NCBI GenBank assembly: GCA_020430865.1
Contig: JAGQIY010000882.1
Location: forward strand, 1 to 17,505
Origin: Myxococcales bacterium
GTDB taxonomy: Bacteria; Myxococcota; Polyangia; Polyangiales; Polyangiaceae
DNA length: 17,505 bases
Direction of reading: 5' to 3'
Below the pieces are notes generated by a model that worked only from the letters and a program-made list of their open reading frames with translations, did not search any database and was not told where the DNA came from. Below are positions 1-7,353 of this stretch, piece after piece; the stretch's first letter is position 1; every line of letters begins with the position of its first letter. A program made the position numbers and the translations under genes.

Positions 1-1
1 A

Positions 2-484
2 GGCATCCTCGAGGTGGATCGTGCATGCGCGGAGTCGGGTGACGGCATGGTGCTGGACGTGGATCAGCTCGAGCTGGATCTGGGCGCCATCGACCGCCGA
101 TCTCGCCCCAGCGAGCTCCAGCGAGTGTTCGTTGTCGCCCATCCCTCGGGGACGATCGCTGGCTATGCTTCCGCGAGGAAATTGTTTCCCGCGAGAGTGC
201 GTCACGTCGCGACGCTCGCGGTCGCAGTGCACCCGGGCTGGCAACGTCAGGGACTTGGGCGGGCCCTGATGCGCGAGGCCGTCGCCTGGGCCGAGCGTGC
301 CGGCGCGTCCCGCCTGGAGCTGTACGTGCGCAGCGACAACCGGAGGGCGATCTCGCTGTACCGTTCGCTGGGTTTCGAGCGGGAGGCGGTGCGCAAGGGA
401 TTCATCGCGACGTTGGCGGGGGAGCTGATTGACGATTTCATCATGGTGCGCTTCGCGCAGCCGCTGACTTCACCCATATCCTGA
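2..484 (+). CDS. GNAT-family N-acetyltransferase (5' partial)
   Basis: Transfers an acetyl group from acetyl-CoA to an amine; the substrate cannot be read from sequence. The acetyl-CoA loop is visible as VHPGWQRQGLGRALM (the Q-x-x-G-x-G motif A), followed by an amphipathic helix with WAERAGASRLELYV and the motif-B stretch NRRAISLYRSLGFERE typical of RimI-like and small-molecule GNATs. The frame is open to the window edge (GILE precedes the first possible start, a GTG at 14). Family members usually carry a little more N-terminal sequence than the 156 residues counted from that GTG, so the true start is probably upstream of the window. The stop is 32 bp before the next gene on the same strand, so it may be the first gene of the following operon or end a separate unit. 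The family call is firm and the start is unknown. Confidence 0.88.
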   Translation, partial: GILEVDRACAESGDGMVLDVDQLELDLGAIDRRSRPSELQRVFVVAHPSGTIAGYASARKLFPARVRHVATLAVAVHPGWQRQGLGRALMREAVAWAERAGASRLELYVRSDNRRAISLYRSLGFEREAVRKGFIATLAGELIDDFIMVRFAQPLTSPIS

Positions 485-516
485 CGGATAGGGACTTCCC
501 GGAACCTGGAGAACCT

Positions 517-1269
517 ATGAACCTTCGAACTCGTATTCCCTTGGCTTCGCTCGCACTGCTCGGGCTCGGCCTCGCCGTGCTCCCCGCTGCCTGCTCCAGC
601 GACGACGAGCGCCCCGCGCGTCTCAGCAACGGGGGCGCTGGCGGGACAGGCGGCACCGCGGGTACTGGGGGGAGCGGCGAGTGCGTCGCCACTTCCGATT
701 TCGTTCAGTCGTGCATCGACAACGGCACGTCAGGTTGCGACGAGGTCACCGTCTGCGCGTGCAACAGCTGCGCGTGTCTCCTCGCGGATTGCGCGGCGGA
801 CGAGGGCTGCACTGCGATTCGCGCCTGCGCTACCGAGAAGCGCTGCACGGGGACGACCTGCGCGCTGCCAGACTTCTGCGAGAGCGTGATCAACCAGTAC
901 GGTGGACTGGTCGGCGCCTCCGCTGCGAAGGGACTCAAGATCACCAAGTGTCTGTCCGACGCCCAGTGCCCCGCGTTCTGTCCTCTGGACGGAGGGGTGG
1001 ATGGCGGTGCTGGCGGCGCTGGGGGAACCGGCGGAACGGGCGGCAGCGCAGGCAGCGCGGGTTCCGGCGGGAGTGCTGGCACGGGGGGGACCGCCGGTAG
1101 CGCCACCGGCGGGACTGGGGGGACGAGCGGCAGCTCGGGTGCCGGAGGCACCTCGCAGACGGGCGGGACCGGTGGAACCAGCGGGACCGGGGGCACGAAC
1201 TCGACCGGCGGCGCCGCGGGCACCGGCGGTACTTCGTCGGGGGCTGCGGGCAGCGCCGGCAGTCAATGA
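517..1269 (+). CDS. Cys-rich lipoprotein with Gly-rich C-terminal tail
   Basis: A 250-residue predicted lipoprotein. A type II signal peptide covers residues 1-25 (MNLRTR, then a Leu/Ala core) and ends at a lipobox LPAAC with Cys26 as the lipidated residue. Residues about 54-156 hold 16 cysteines, an even number that could form eight disulfides in the periplasm. The tail, residues 159-250, is almost entirely Gly, Ala, Ser and Thr in GGTGG/GSAG patterns and is probably disordered. GGAG at 508-511, 5 nt before the ATG, supports the start. Proteins of this style are common in Polyangiales and are generally of unknown function. The next gene starts 13 bp downstream, so it likely heads the operon 517-7353. 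No enzymatic motif is seen. Confidence 0.85.
   Translation: MNLRTRIPLASLALLGLGLAVLPAACSSDDERPARLSNGGAGGTGGTAGTGGSGECVATSDFVQSCIDNGTSGCDEVTVCACNSCACLLADCAADEGCTAIRACATEKRCTGTTCALPDFCESVINQYGGLVGASAAKGLKITKCLSDAQCPAFCPLDGGVDGGAGGAGGTGGTGGSAGSAGSGGSAGTGGTAGSATGGTGGTSGSSGAGGTSQTGGTGGTSGTGGTNSTGGAAGTGGTSSGAAGSAGSQ
991..1266 (+). repeat. Gly-rich low-complexity repeat (coding)
   Basis: GGC/GGG/GGT-rich, imperfect short-period repeat encoding residues 159-250 of the lipoprotein, with units such as GGTGG, GSAG and TGGT. It is degenerate at codon level, so it looks like selection for composition rather than a recent DNA slippage product. It yields spurious Pro-rich open frames on the opposite strand. 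Confidence 0.8.
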
Positions 1270-1282
1270 GGTCTCGCGCGGA

Positions 1283-2233
1283 GTGCTCGGCGAGCGGTTC
1301 TGGCTCTTCGCGTATCTGGCGCTCGGTCTCGGCCTGATCGTCCAGATCCCTCCGGAAGCGGCTCGCCAAGCCATCCCGGTCTGCCTCGGCGGCGTGCTGT
1401 ACTTCACCTGTCTGAAGGTGAGCCCGAGGGAGGTCCTGCACGAACTCCGGCGGCCTCGCGGGGGACTGCGCCTGGTCGGCATGGTGCTGATCAAGCTGCT
1501 CGGGCTGCCTGTGCTGGTCTTCGCCGTGGGACGCTGGCTGCGCTCGGACGACGCCCTGGGGCTGCTGTTGCTGGCCGCGATGCCTGCGGGGATGTCGAGC
1601 GTCGCTTTCACCGACATCCACCGAGGCAACGTCCCACTCGCGCTGCTGGTGCTGCTCGCGACCAGCTTGCTGTCGCCGCTCAGCGTGCCGCTGAGTCTGG
1701 AGCTGCCCAGACTGCTGGGGGAGGGCGCAGCGCGGGCGCCGTCCGGGATCGAGGTGACTCAGCGCGTGGCGTACATCGCGCTCCTACTTGGAGTGCCGTT
1801 CACGTGCGCGCAGATCACGCGCCGCGCGGCGCCGCGCTGGATCGCGCGCCGACACGCCCGCTTCACCCCACTGGCGCTGATCTGTTTGCTGACATTGATC
1901 TTCCTCGCCACCACGGCGACTCGTGAGCGCTGGTTCGAACAGGGACTGAACGGATTGCTCCGAGTGCTGCTGCTGGTCAGCGCCATCAGCCTTGGGTTCC
2001 TCGCTGTCGGCGCGCTGGGGGGTCGAGTGCTCGGACGAGAGGACGCGGTCGCGTTCGGGTGCAACGCGGTCTATGTGAACAACGGGCTCGCGGTCGCCTA
2101 CGCCCTGGCTTTCTACCCGGAGCGCGCGGGGGTCGTCCTGCCATGTATCCTGATCACGGTGCCCATGGTGTGGGTGATTGGCTGGGTGGGTCGCGTCGTT
2201 CCCGTGCCGGCTGCGGAGGCGTCTGCGCCTTGA
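1283..2233 (+). CDS. BASS-family (bile acid:sodium symporter-like) transporter
   Basis: A 316-residue integral membrane protein with about nine or ten hydrophobic segments. Two internal signatures point to the BASS fold. MPAGMSSVAFTDIHRGN at residues 100-116 corresponds to the P-G/A-G-x-x-S...RGN crossover helix. NAVYVNNGLAVAYALAFYP at 261-279 corresponds to the second, N-N-G-L-A crossover. Known BASS members import organic anions (bile acids, pyruvate, pantoate and others) with sodium; the substrate here is unknown. The frame runs open from 902, but everything before 1283 overlaps the lipoprotein in another frame and is not membrane-like. GTG 1283 follows GAGG (1268-1271) by 11 nt and gives the usual family length. 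An acyl-CoA synthetase begins 13 bp downstream, which suggests the imported substrate may be a carboxylic acid. Confidence 0.8.
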   Translation: MLGERFWLFAYLALGLGLIVQIPPEAARQAIPVCLGGVLYFTCLKVSPREVLHELRRPRGGLRLVGMVLIKLLGLPVLVFAVGRWLRSDDALGLLLLAAMPAGMSSVAFTDIHRGNVPLALLVLLATSLLSPLSVPLSLELPRLLGEGAARAPSGIEVTQRVAYIALLLGVPFTCAQITRRAAPRWIARRHARFTPLALICLLTLIFLATTATRERWFEQGLNGLLRVLLLVSAISLGFLAVGALGGRVLGREDAVAFGCNAVYVNNGLAVAYALAFYPERAGVVLPCILITVPMVWVIGWVGRVVPVPAAEASAP

Positions 2234-2246
2234 TAGGCTTGCCGGG

Positions 2247-3782
2247 ATGACCCTGGCGCACCTGGCCGAACAGAACCTCGAGCAGTTTGGTGTCTACGAG
2301 CGGCTCGTCTTCGAGGGGGACGCCCTGACGAACCTCGAGCTTCACGAACGCAGTCAGCAGCTCGCGGGCGCCCTGGTGGAGTTGGGACTCTCCCCCGGAG
2401 ATCGAGTCCTGGTGTTGTTGACCAATCGCCCTGAGGTGCTCGTCGGCTACGCCGCCGTGTGGCGGGCTGGCGGCGTCGTGGTTCCCGTTCTGTTCCTGCT
2501 CGAAGCTCACGAGCTGGCCTTCATCGCCCAGAACTGCGGCGCCAGGATCCTCATCACCTCGGCGGAGCTCCTGCCCAAGGTCGAGGCGGCGAAGCAGCAT
2601 GGGGCGCGCTTCGACCACGTCCTGGTCGCGGATGAAACGGCGGGCCGCTATCTCGAGTTGTCCGGCGTAATTGCCGGGGGGAAAAAACTGGAGACCGCCG
2701 TGCCCCGCGCAGAGCGCGACCTGGCGGTGTTGCTCTACACGAGTGGAACCACGGGACGCCCCAAGGGCGTCATGCAGACTCACGGCAATCTGGTGGCCGC
2801 CACGAGGAACTCTCAAGCCTCTTCCAACCGCGATGGCGCAAAGGACGTTGGCCTTCTGGTGCTGCCGCTCGCCCACAGCTTCGGTCTCGGAGTGGCCGTC
2901 GGAGGCTATCTGTTCGGCGGAAAGAGCGTGCTGATGCGCTGGTTCGATCCGAAGCGAGTGCTGGAGCTGATCTCGAAGCACCGGGTCACGGCGATGGCCG
3001 GCGTCCCAGCGATGTACATCGGCTTGCTGGCCTGTGCCGACGCGCTGCAGGGCGCAGGTCAGGTCGTGGACACCAGCAGCGTCGAGCGCTGGCTGGTCGG
3101 CGCAGCGCCGATGCCGATGGAGCAACTCGTGCGTTTCGAGCGGCGCTTCGGCGGGCGCATGTACGTCGGCTACGGCCTGACCGAGGCGAGCCCCGGCATC
3201 GCCATCGACCGCGACGGCCACCCGCGCAAGGCGGGCTCGACGGGCCTGCCCATGGAGGGGGTCGAGGTGCGGATCGTGGATGAAGCGGGGCGCGCGCTGC
3301 CGCCTGGAGAGCACGGCGAGGTGATTGCGCGCGGAAAGAACATCAGCCCCGGGTACCTGGGACTGCCCGACGAGACCGCCATGGCGTTTCGTGACGGCTG
3401 GTTGTTCACTGGTGACGTCGGGTACCTCGATGAGGACGGCTACCTGTTCATCGTCGAGCGCAAGAAGGACCTGATCATCCGCGGCGGCTTCAACGTCTAC
3501 CCCAAGGACGTCGAGGAGGTGCTGCACCAGTTGCCCGAGATCCTGGAGTGCGCGGTGGTCGGGGTTCCCCACGAAGTGCTGGGGGAGGAGGTGGCCGCCT
3601 ACTTGGTGTTGCGCTCCGGCGCAACCCTGGACGCAGCGGGAGTCGTTGCGCACGCTCAGGCCCGTCTCGCGAAGTACAAGACGCCTGCCCACGTATTCTT
3701 CGTGGACTCGCTTCCCAAGAATGGAGTGGGCAAGATCATGAAGCGGGAGCTACGCCAGCTGGCCGCGAGTGAGCTCGCCTGA
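2247..3782 (+). CDS. Acyl-CoA synthetase / AMP-dependent carboxylate ligase
   Basis: A 511-residue ANL-superfamily enzyme that adenylates a carboxylic acid with ATP and normally transfers it to CoA. All core motifs are present in order: the phosphate-binding loop YTSGTTGRPKG at residues 164-174, GYGLTEASP near 308-316, FTGDVGYLDEDGYLFIVERKKD from about residue 387 with the ribose-binding Asp390, the hinge region IRGGFNVYP, and the C-terminal PKNGVGKIMK with catalytic lysine about K496. Length and motif order fit medium/long-chain fatty acid-CoA ligases, but substrate is not determined. The frame extends upstream to 2178, overlapping the BASS gene; MTLAHLAEQN at 2247 is the conventional start, although no strong Shine-Dalgarno is seen. 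The gaps of 13 bp before and 9 bp after indicate the operon continues. Confidence 0.92.
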   Translation: MTLAHLAEQNLEQFGVYERLVFEGDALTNLELHERSQQLAGALVELGLSPGDRVLVLLTNRPEVLVGYAAVWRAGGVVVPVLFLLEAHELAFIAQNCGARILITSAELLPKVEAAKQHGARFDHVLVADETAGRYLELSGVIAGGKKLETAVPRAERDLAVLLYTSGTTGRPKGVMQTHGNLVAATRNSQASSNRDGAKDVGLLVLPLAHSFGLGVAVGGYLFGGKSVLMRWFDPKRVLELISKHRVTAMAGVPAMYIGLLACADALQGAGQVVDTSSVERWLVGAAPMPMEQLVRFERRFGGRMYVGYGLTEASPGIAIDRDGHPRKAGSTGLPMEGVEVRIVDEAGRALPPGEHGEVIARGKNISPGYLGLPDETAMAFRDGWLFTGDVGYLDEDGYLFIVERKKDLIIRGGFNVYPKDVEEVLHQLPEILECAVVGVPHEVLGEEVAAYLVLRSGATLDAAGVVAHAQARLAKYKTPAHVFFVDSLPKNGVGKIMKRELRQLAASELA

Positions 3783-3791
3783 GGTTGAATC

Positions 3792-4295
3792 ATGCGCTCG
3801 ACTCTCACCATCGCCCGTCATCCGTTCACTGCCTTGATGGGCGTCGCGTGCGCCCTGTGGCTGACCGCTGGCTGCGAGATCGTGCAGAGCAACATCCCGA
3901 TCACCCTCGAAGACGACAGCGCGGAAGACGAGGACGCAGGGGGCGAAGGCCTCCCTGCGTATCCGGGAGCGGAGTGCGGCCAAGCCAGCGCCGTGCTGTG
4001 CACGGTCGCGTCGCCCGGCACGGACGCGGGCATTCGCGACGCAGCGCCCGACACCGACGCCCCGGATTCGGGCATGGACGCAGAGCCGGATGCCGCGCCC
4101 GCCGACGCCGCCGAAACGGGGAGCGAGGATGCTGCTCTCGACGCAGGCACGCCAGAGCCGGCGCCAGTCGATGCTGGTGCTCGAGAGTGGTGCGCCCTGC
4201 GTTGCTTCAAGCGCTGCGATGATCAGCAGTGGGAGTGTACCGGGACGGTTTGCGGGCGTGGGGAACCGCCCCCGACCTGTGAGCCGACGCGGTGA
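3792..4295 (+). CDS. Asp/Ala-rich lipoprotein with small Cys cluster
   Basis: A 167-residue predicted lipoprotein of unknown function. The signal peptide ends in the lipobox LTAGC (Cys28). Residues about 75-138 form an Asp/Ala/Pro/Glu-rich linker with repeated DAG, DAA and DAE units, a spacer type common in Polyangiales surface proteins. The last 35 residues contain six cysteines (EWCALRCFKRC, then WECTGTVC and TCEP) that could form a small disulfide knot. GAGG at 3781-3784, overlapping the stop codon of the ligase gene and 7 nt before the ATG, supports the start and translational coupling. The stop overlaps the GTG start of the MATE gene by 3 bases (GTGA), so the genes are almost certainly co-transcribed. 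Confidence 0.8.
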   Translation: MRSTLTIARHPFTALMGVACALWLTAGCEIVQSNIPITLEDDSAEDEDAGGEGLPAYPGAECGQASAVLCTVASPGTDAGIRDAAPDTDAPDSGMDAEPDAAPADAAETGSEDAALDAGTPEPAPVDAGAREWCALRCFKRCDDQQWECTGTVCGRGEPPPTCEPTR

Positions 4296-5701
4296 ACCCT
4301 AGCTCGCTCGACGTATACCAGCGCCGTCGCCGACTCGACGCCGACATCACACGCATGGCCTGGCCAGTGATCGTCTCGCTGCTGGTGGTGAACGCCATCG
4401 AGCTGATCGACATCGCGATGCTGAGCCGCCTCGGGCGGGACTCCGTGGCGGCGGTGGGCTACTCGGCTCAGTATGTGCACCTGGTAGTGACGTCACTTCA
4501 GGCGGTCGCAATCGCCAGTGTGGCGTTGATGGCGCGGTCCGTCGGCGGAGGGGATCTCGAACGCGCGCGGGCTGCCTTCGCAGCAGGCTGCAGCTTCAGC
4601 CTGTGCATCGCAGGCGTCGCGGTCGGGATCGTGTGGCTGGCGCCGGAGGTCCCGCTCGGGTTGCTGGGAGCCACGCCGAGTGTCTCCGGGTTGGCGATTC
4701 CGTATTTCCGTCTGGTAATGACCGGGACGCTTCTCGTCGCCCTGGACTCCAGCATCGAGAGCGCATATCGCGCGCGGAAGAACACCCGGGTGCCGCTGCT
4801 GGCGGTGATCGCCACTGGGATCACCAAGCTCGCGTTGAACCTGCTGTTGGTGTTCGGCTTGCTCGGGTTTCCGCGCCTCGGGCTGGAAGGCGCTGGCATC
4901 GCGACGCTCGCGGCCCATGGCACGGGCCTGGCCGTCTACTGGCTGGCCAGGCGAACCGACACAGAGCCAGCCGAGCAACGCTTGACGCCAAGCTGGAGCG
5001 CGCTCCGGCGGCACTCGCGCACCCTGGCCGAGATGGCGCGAGTCGCTGTGCCCGCGCTCGGCGAGCGCCTGGTGATGAACGTCGCCTTGCTCGCCTACTT
5101 CTCCATCCTCTCGCGGAGCTATGGTGGCGCCGCGATCGCGGCGTACGCGATCGGTGTGCGGCTCCTCGCCTTCTCCTGGATCCCTGGTCTGGGCTTCAGC
5201 GTCGCGGCAGCGACCCTGGTTGGACAAGCTCTCGGCAGGCGCGACGTCGACTCGGCGCGCCAAGCGGGGTGGCGATCGGTTCGGCTGGCCTTGATCGTCA
5301 TGGCGTGCCTCGGTGTCGCGGTCGCCTTCCTCCGCGGACCGCTCGCCCGGGGGTTCACCGCGGATACGGCGATCCTGGAAGACCTCGTGCCGTTCCTGCT
5401 GACGCTGGCGATGGCGCAGCCGTTCATGGGGGTACACTTCACGCTCTCCGGGGCGCTTCGGGGAGCGGGGGACACGATGACTCCGTTCCTCGGCGCGGCG
5501 CTCGGCAACTGGCTGCTGCGTGTGCCCCTGGCGTACTATTTCGCGACTCGAGGCAGCAGCGTCGTCTGGGTCTGGAGCGCGCTGGTGGGAGACCACATCG
5601 CGCGCTCCGTCTGGTCGGTATGGGCGTTTCGATCTGGGCGCTGGGGGCGTGGATTCGAGAGCGCGACGCGCGGAGCGACCACCGGAGAGCTGGTCCGATG
5701 A
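4292..5701 (+). CDS. MATE-family multidrug/metabolite exporter
   Basis: A 469-residue membrane protein with the twelve-helix, two-lobe layout of MATE antiporters, which export organic compounds using Na+ or H+ gradients. Visible family features are the N-terminal helix MAWPVIVSLLVVNAIELIDIAMLSRLG, the loop-rich first-lobe segment ESAYRARKNTRVPLLAV, and the strongly conserved second-lobe stretch VAAATLVGQALGRRDVDSARQAGWRS. The reverse-oriented half-repeat GALRGAGDTMTPFLGAALGNW follows later. It starts at GTG 4292 inside the preceding stop codon and ends in ATGA shared with the next gene, so both junctions imply coupled translation. Whether it is NorM-like or DinF-like is not decided by eye. 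Its placement after a carboxylate-activating enzyme suggests export of an operon product, which is inference. Confidence 0.9.
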   Translation: MNPSSLDVYQRRRRLDADITRMAWPVIVSLLVVNAIELIDIAMLSRLGRDSVAAVGYSAQYVHLVVTSLQAVAIASVALMARSVGGGDLERARAAFAAGCSFSLCIAGVAVGIVWLAPEVPLGLLGATPSVSGLAIPYFRLVMTGTLLVALDSSIESAYRARKNTRVPLLAVIATGITKLALNLLLVFGLLGFPRLGLEGAGIATLAAHGTGLAVYWLARRTDTEPAEQRLTPSWSALRRHSRTLAEMARVAVPALGERLVMNVALLAYFSILSRSYGGAAIAAYAIGVRLLAFSWIPGLGFSVAAATLVGQALGRRDVDSARQAGWRSVRLALIVMACLGVAVAFLRGPLARGFTADTAILEDLVPFLLTLAMAQPFMGVHFTLSGALRGAGDTMTPFLGAALGNWLLRVPLAYYFATRGSSVVWVWSALVGDHIARSVWSVWAFRSGRWGRGFESATRGATTGELVR

Positions 5702-7353
5702 CGCTCTCGCGGAGACAGCTGCTGGGGCTCGTGGCTGGCCTGCCCCTCGGCGTCGGCTGCGTGAGGCGGACACCTCCCCCCGCGTTCGAGGTAGCCCCCG
5801 ATCGCCGTTCCGCGCGGCGAACCCTGGAGTCTCTGAGCGACGACTACGAGGCGCTGATGAAGCGGCACGCCGAAGCTCGGTATCGAGCTTCGGGGCGCCT
5901 CGCAGCGGAGGACCTCGCGGTGCTCGAGACACAGGAGCTGGAGCTGCTGTCCCGGGCCGAGCGTCTGCTCGAGTATCACGAGGCCTTGCTGCCGCCACCG
6001 CTGACACGCTCCTGGCAGCTGGGGGTGCTGGGGCTCAGGCTCATGCGCGACGCCGAGACGCTGGCGCTCGAACGCGACCTGGAGCAGGCGCAGAACTCGA
6101 CGGTAGAGGTAGCTGGCAAAGCGTTCCTGCACCCGCAACTCGAGGCGTCCTTGCGCTCCAGGAGTCCGGAGGAGCGCGATGCCGCCGCCGCTGGTCTCGA
6201 GGTGCTGCAGAGGCGTTGCGCGCCGATCGCGAGGCAGCTCCTGTTGCGTCGGCGTGCCCGGGCGCGAGAGCTGGGGGAGGACTACTACGAGGCCGCCTTG
6301 CGGGTGCGTCGCGTCTCGATTCCTCGGCTCGAAGAGCTCGCGCGCGCGTTCGTGCGCGGCAGCGACTCCGAGGCGCGAATCACTGCGGGCGCGCTGCGTC
6401 GAGTGATGCGCACGGGCGCAGGACGCAAGCGAGGACACCACGCCGTCCACGACGCCGAGTTTGCTCTCGAGCGCGTCGCGATGCTGCACGACGCCTGGTT
6501 CCCGAGGGGTCGGGGGGGAGAGCTAGTCGCGGGGGTGGCCGAGGAGCTCGGTCTCGCAGAGAACGCCGCGGCGCTGCTCGCTGCGGAGACCATCTCCGGA
6601 GTGCATTGCCCCGAGGAACCTGCGAGCCTGCCCGTCGTGATTCCGGACGACGTTCGTCCGCTGCTCACCCCCGCTCGGGGGCTCGATCACTGGCGCGGGT
6701 TGCTCCGAGAGCTCGGGCGTGTCGTCCAGCTGACTCACCTCGCGGAGTCGGAGCCCATCTTGAAGGGCTATCCGTTCGTGCCAGGCTTCGCGGATCCAGC
6801 GTTCGACCAGGGCTTCGCTCAGATCTTCACGACGTTGCTCGGCTATCCCGAGTTGTTGGGGCGCCTCGGCAGGGTTCCGCCTCGCCTGTGCTCGCGGGCG
6901 GTGGCGTCACAGCGGACACGGCAGCTGCTCGAGCTGCGGCGTAGCGTGGCCTGGATGACCTTCGAGCGACGAGCGCACGCGAACCCCGGACAGGACCTCG
7001 ATCGCCTCGCAGCTCGAGCCTTCGCGCGCCTCACCGGGCTCAACCAGCCAGTCTCCTGGGCGACCGACGTGCGCCTGATTGGCTGCGTCGGCGCCGAGCC
7101 TGCTGCCTTTCTGGCGAAGCTCTTCGCGTACGACGTCCACGACTGGCTGCGAGGTCCGGGTGACTCCGACGCTGCGCCTGGCTTGAGCGCCCAGAGTGCG
7201 CGCCAGCTGCTCGGCTCGCTGCTCGCTTCGGGTGTGTCTCGGTCGCTCGACGAGAAGCTCTTGGCGGCGAGAGGGAGCCGCTTGTCCGCGCGGCCAGCGC
7301 TGCTGCAACTGACCAGGCACCGGCGCCGCCCGTCGCTCGTGCTCACGCTCTGA
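5698..7353 (+). CDS. Tat-exported putative lipoprotein, degenerate M2/M3-like peptidase
   Basis: A 551-residue protein. It opens with a Tat-type signal, LSRRQLLGLVAGLPLGVGC, in which the twin arginines are followed by a short hydrophobic core and a possible lipidated Cys21. The rest is mostly helical. The region DHWRGLLRELGRVVQLTH (residues 330-347) followed by PAFDQGFAQIFTTLLGYP (367-384) has the shape of the gluzincin core HExxH...E...F of M3/M2 metallopeptidases. The zinc ligands are replaced: R337-E338-L339-G340-R341 stands where HExxH would be, and Asp370/Gln371 stands near the third-ligand Glu. A C-terminal helical segment ending LLASGVSRSLDEKLL also recalls M3 C-termini. If the comparison holds, this is a pseudoenzyme. 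The frame runs open upstream to 4603 inside the MATE gene; ATG 5698 (ATGA overlap) is clearly the start. The coding region is firm and the fold assignment tentative. Confidence 0.72.
   Translation: MTLSRRQLLGLVAGLPLGVGCVRRTPPPAFEVAPDRRSARRTLESLSDDYEALMKRHAEARYRASGRLAAEDLAVLETQELELLSRAERLLEYHEALLPPPLTRSWQLGVLGLRLMRDAETLALERDLEQAQNSTVEVAGKAFLHPQLEASLRSRSPEERDAAAAGLEVLQRRCAPIARQLLLRRRARARELGEDYYEAALRVRRVSIPRLEELARAFVRGSDSEARITAGALRRVMRTGAGRKRGHHAVHDAEFALERVAMLHDAWFPRGRGGELVAGVAEELGLAENAAALLAAETISGVHCPEEPASLPVVIPDDVRPLLTPARGLDHWRGLLRELGRVVQLTHLAESEPILKGYPFVPGFADPAFDQGFAQIFTTLLGYPELLGRLGRVPPRLCSRAVASQRTRQLLELRRSVAWMTFERRAHANPGQDLDRLAARAFARLTGLNQPVSWATDVRLIGCVGAEPAAFLAKLFAYDVHDWLRGPGDSDAAPGLSAQSARQLLGSLLASGVSRSLDEKLLAARGSRLSARPALLQLTRHRRRPSLVLTL

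Noticed and set aside
991..1266. Tandem DNA repeat array or CRISPR-like structure
   Set aside because: No identical repeat units or spacers. The periodicity comes from Gly codons in a coding region.
902..1282. N-terminal extension of the BASS reading frame
   Set aside because: It overlaps the Cys/Gly-rich lipoprotein in another frame, is Arg/Pro/Ala-rich rather than membrane-like, and GTG 1283 gives the normal family length.
2154..3692. Long open frame on the minus strand opposite the acyl-CoA ligase
   Set aside because: A shadow of a high-GC gene; the product has no domain and the plus strand encodes all ANL motifs.
4603..5697. Upstream extension of the Tat putative lipoprotein frame
   Set aside because: It lies inside the MATE gene and is Arg-rich. 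ATG 5698 is followed directly by a proper Tat-type signal.
4493..6007. Long minus-strand open frame opposite the MATE gene
   Set aside because: Arg/Pro/Glu-rich composition typical of antisense GC-rich frames, with no recognisable motif.
5520..6944. Overlapping plus-strand frame in the Tat putative lipoprotein gene
   Set aside because: Arg/Ala/Gly-rich shadow frame; the other frame has a signal peptide and helical protein composition.
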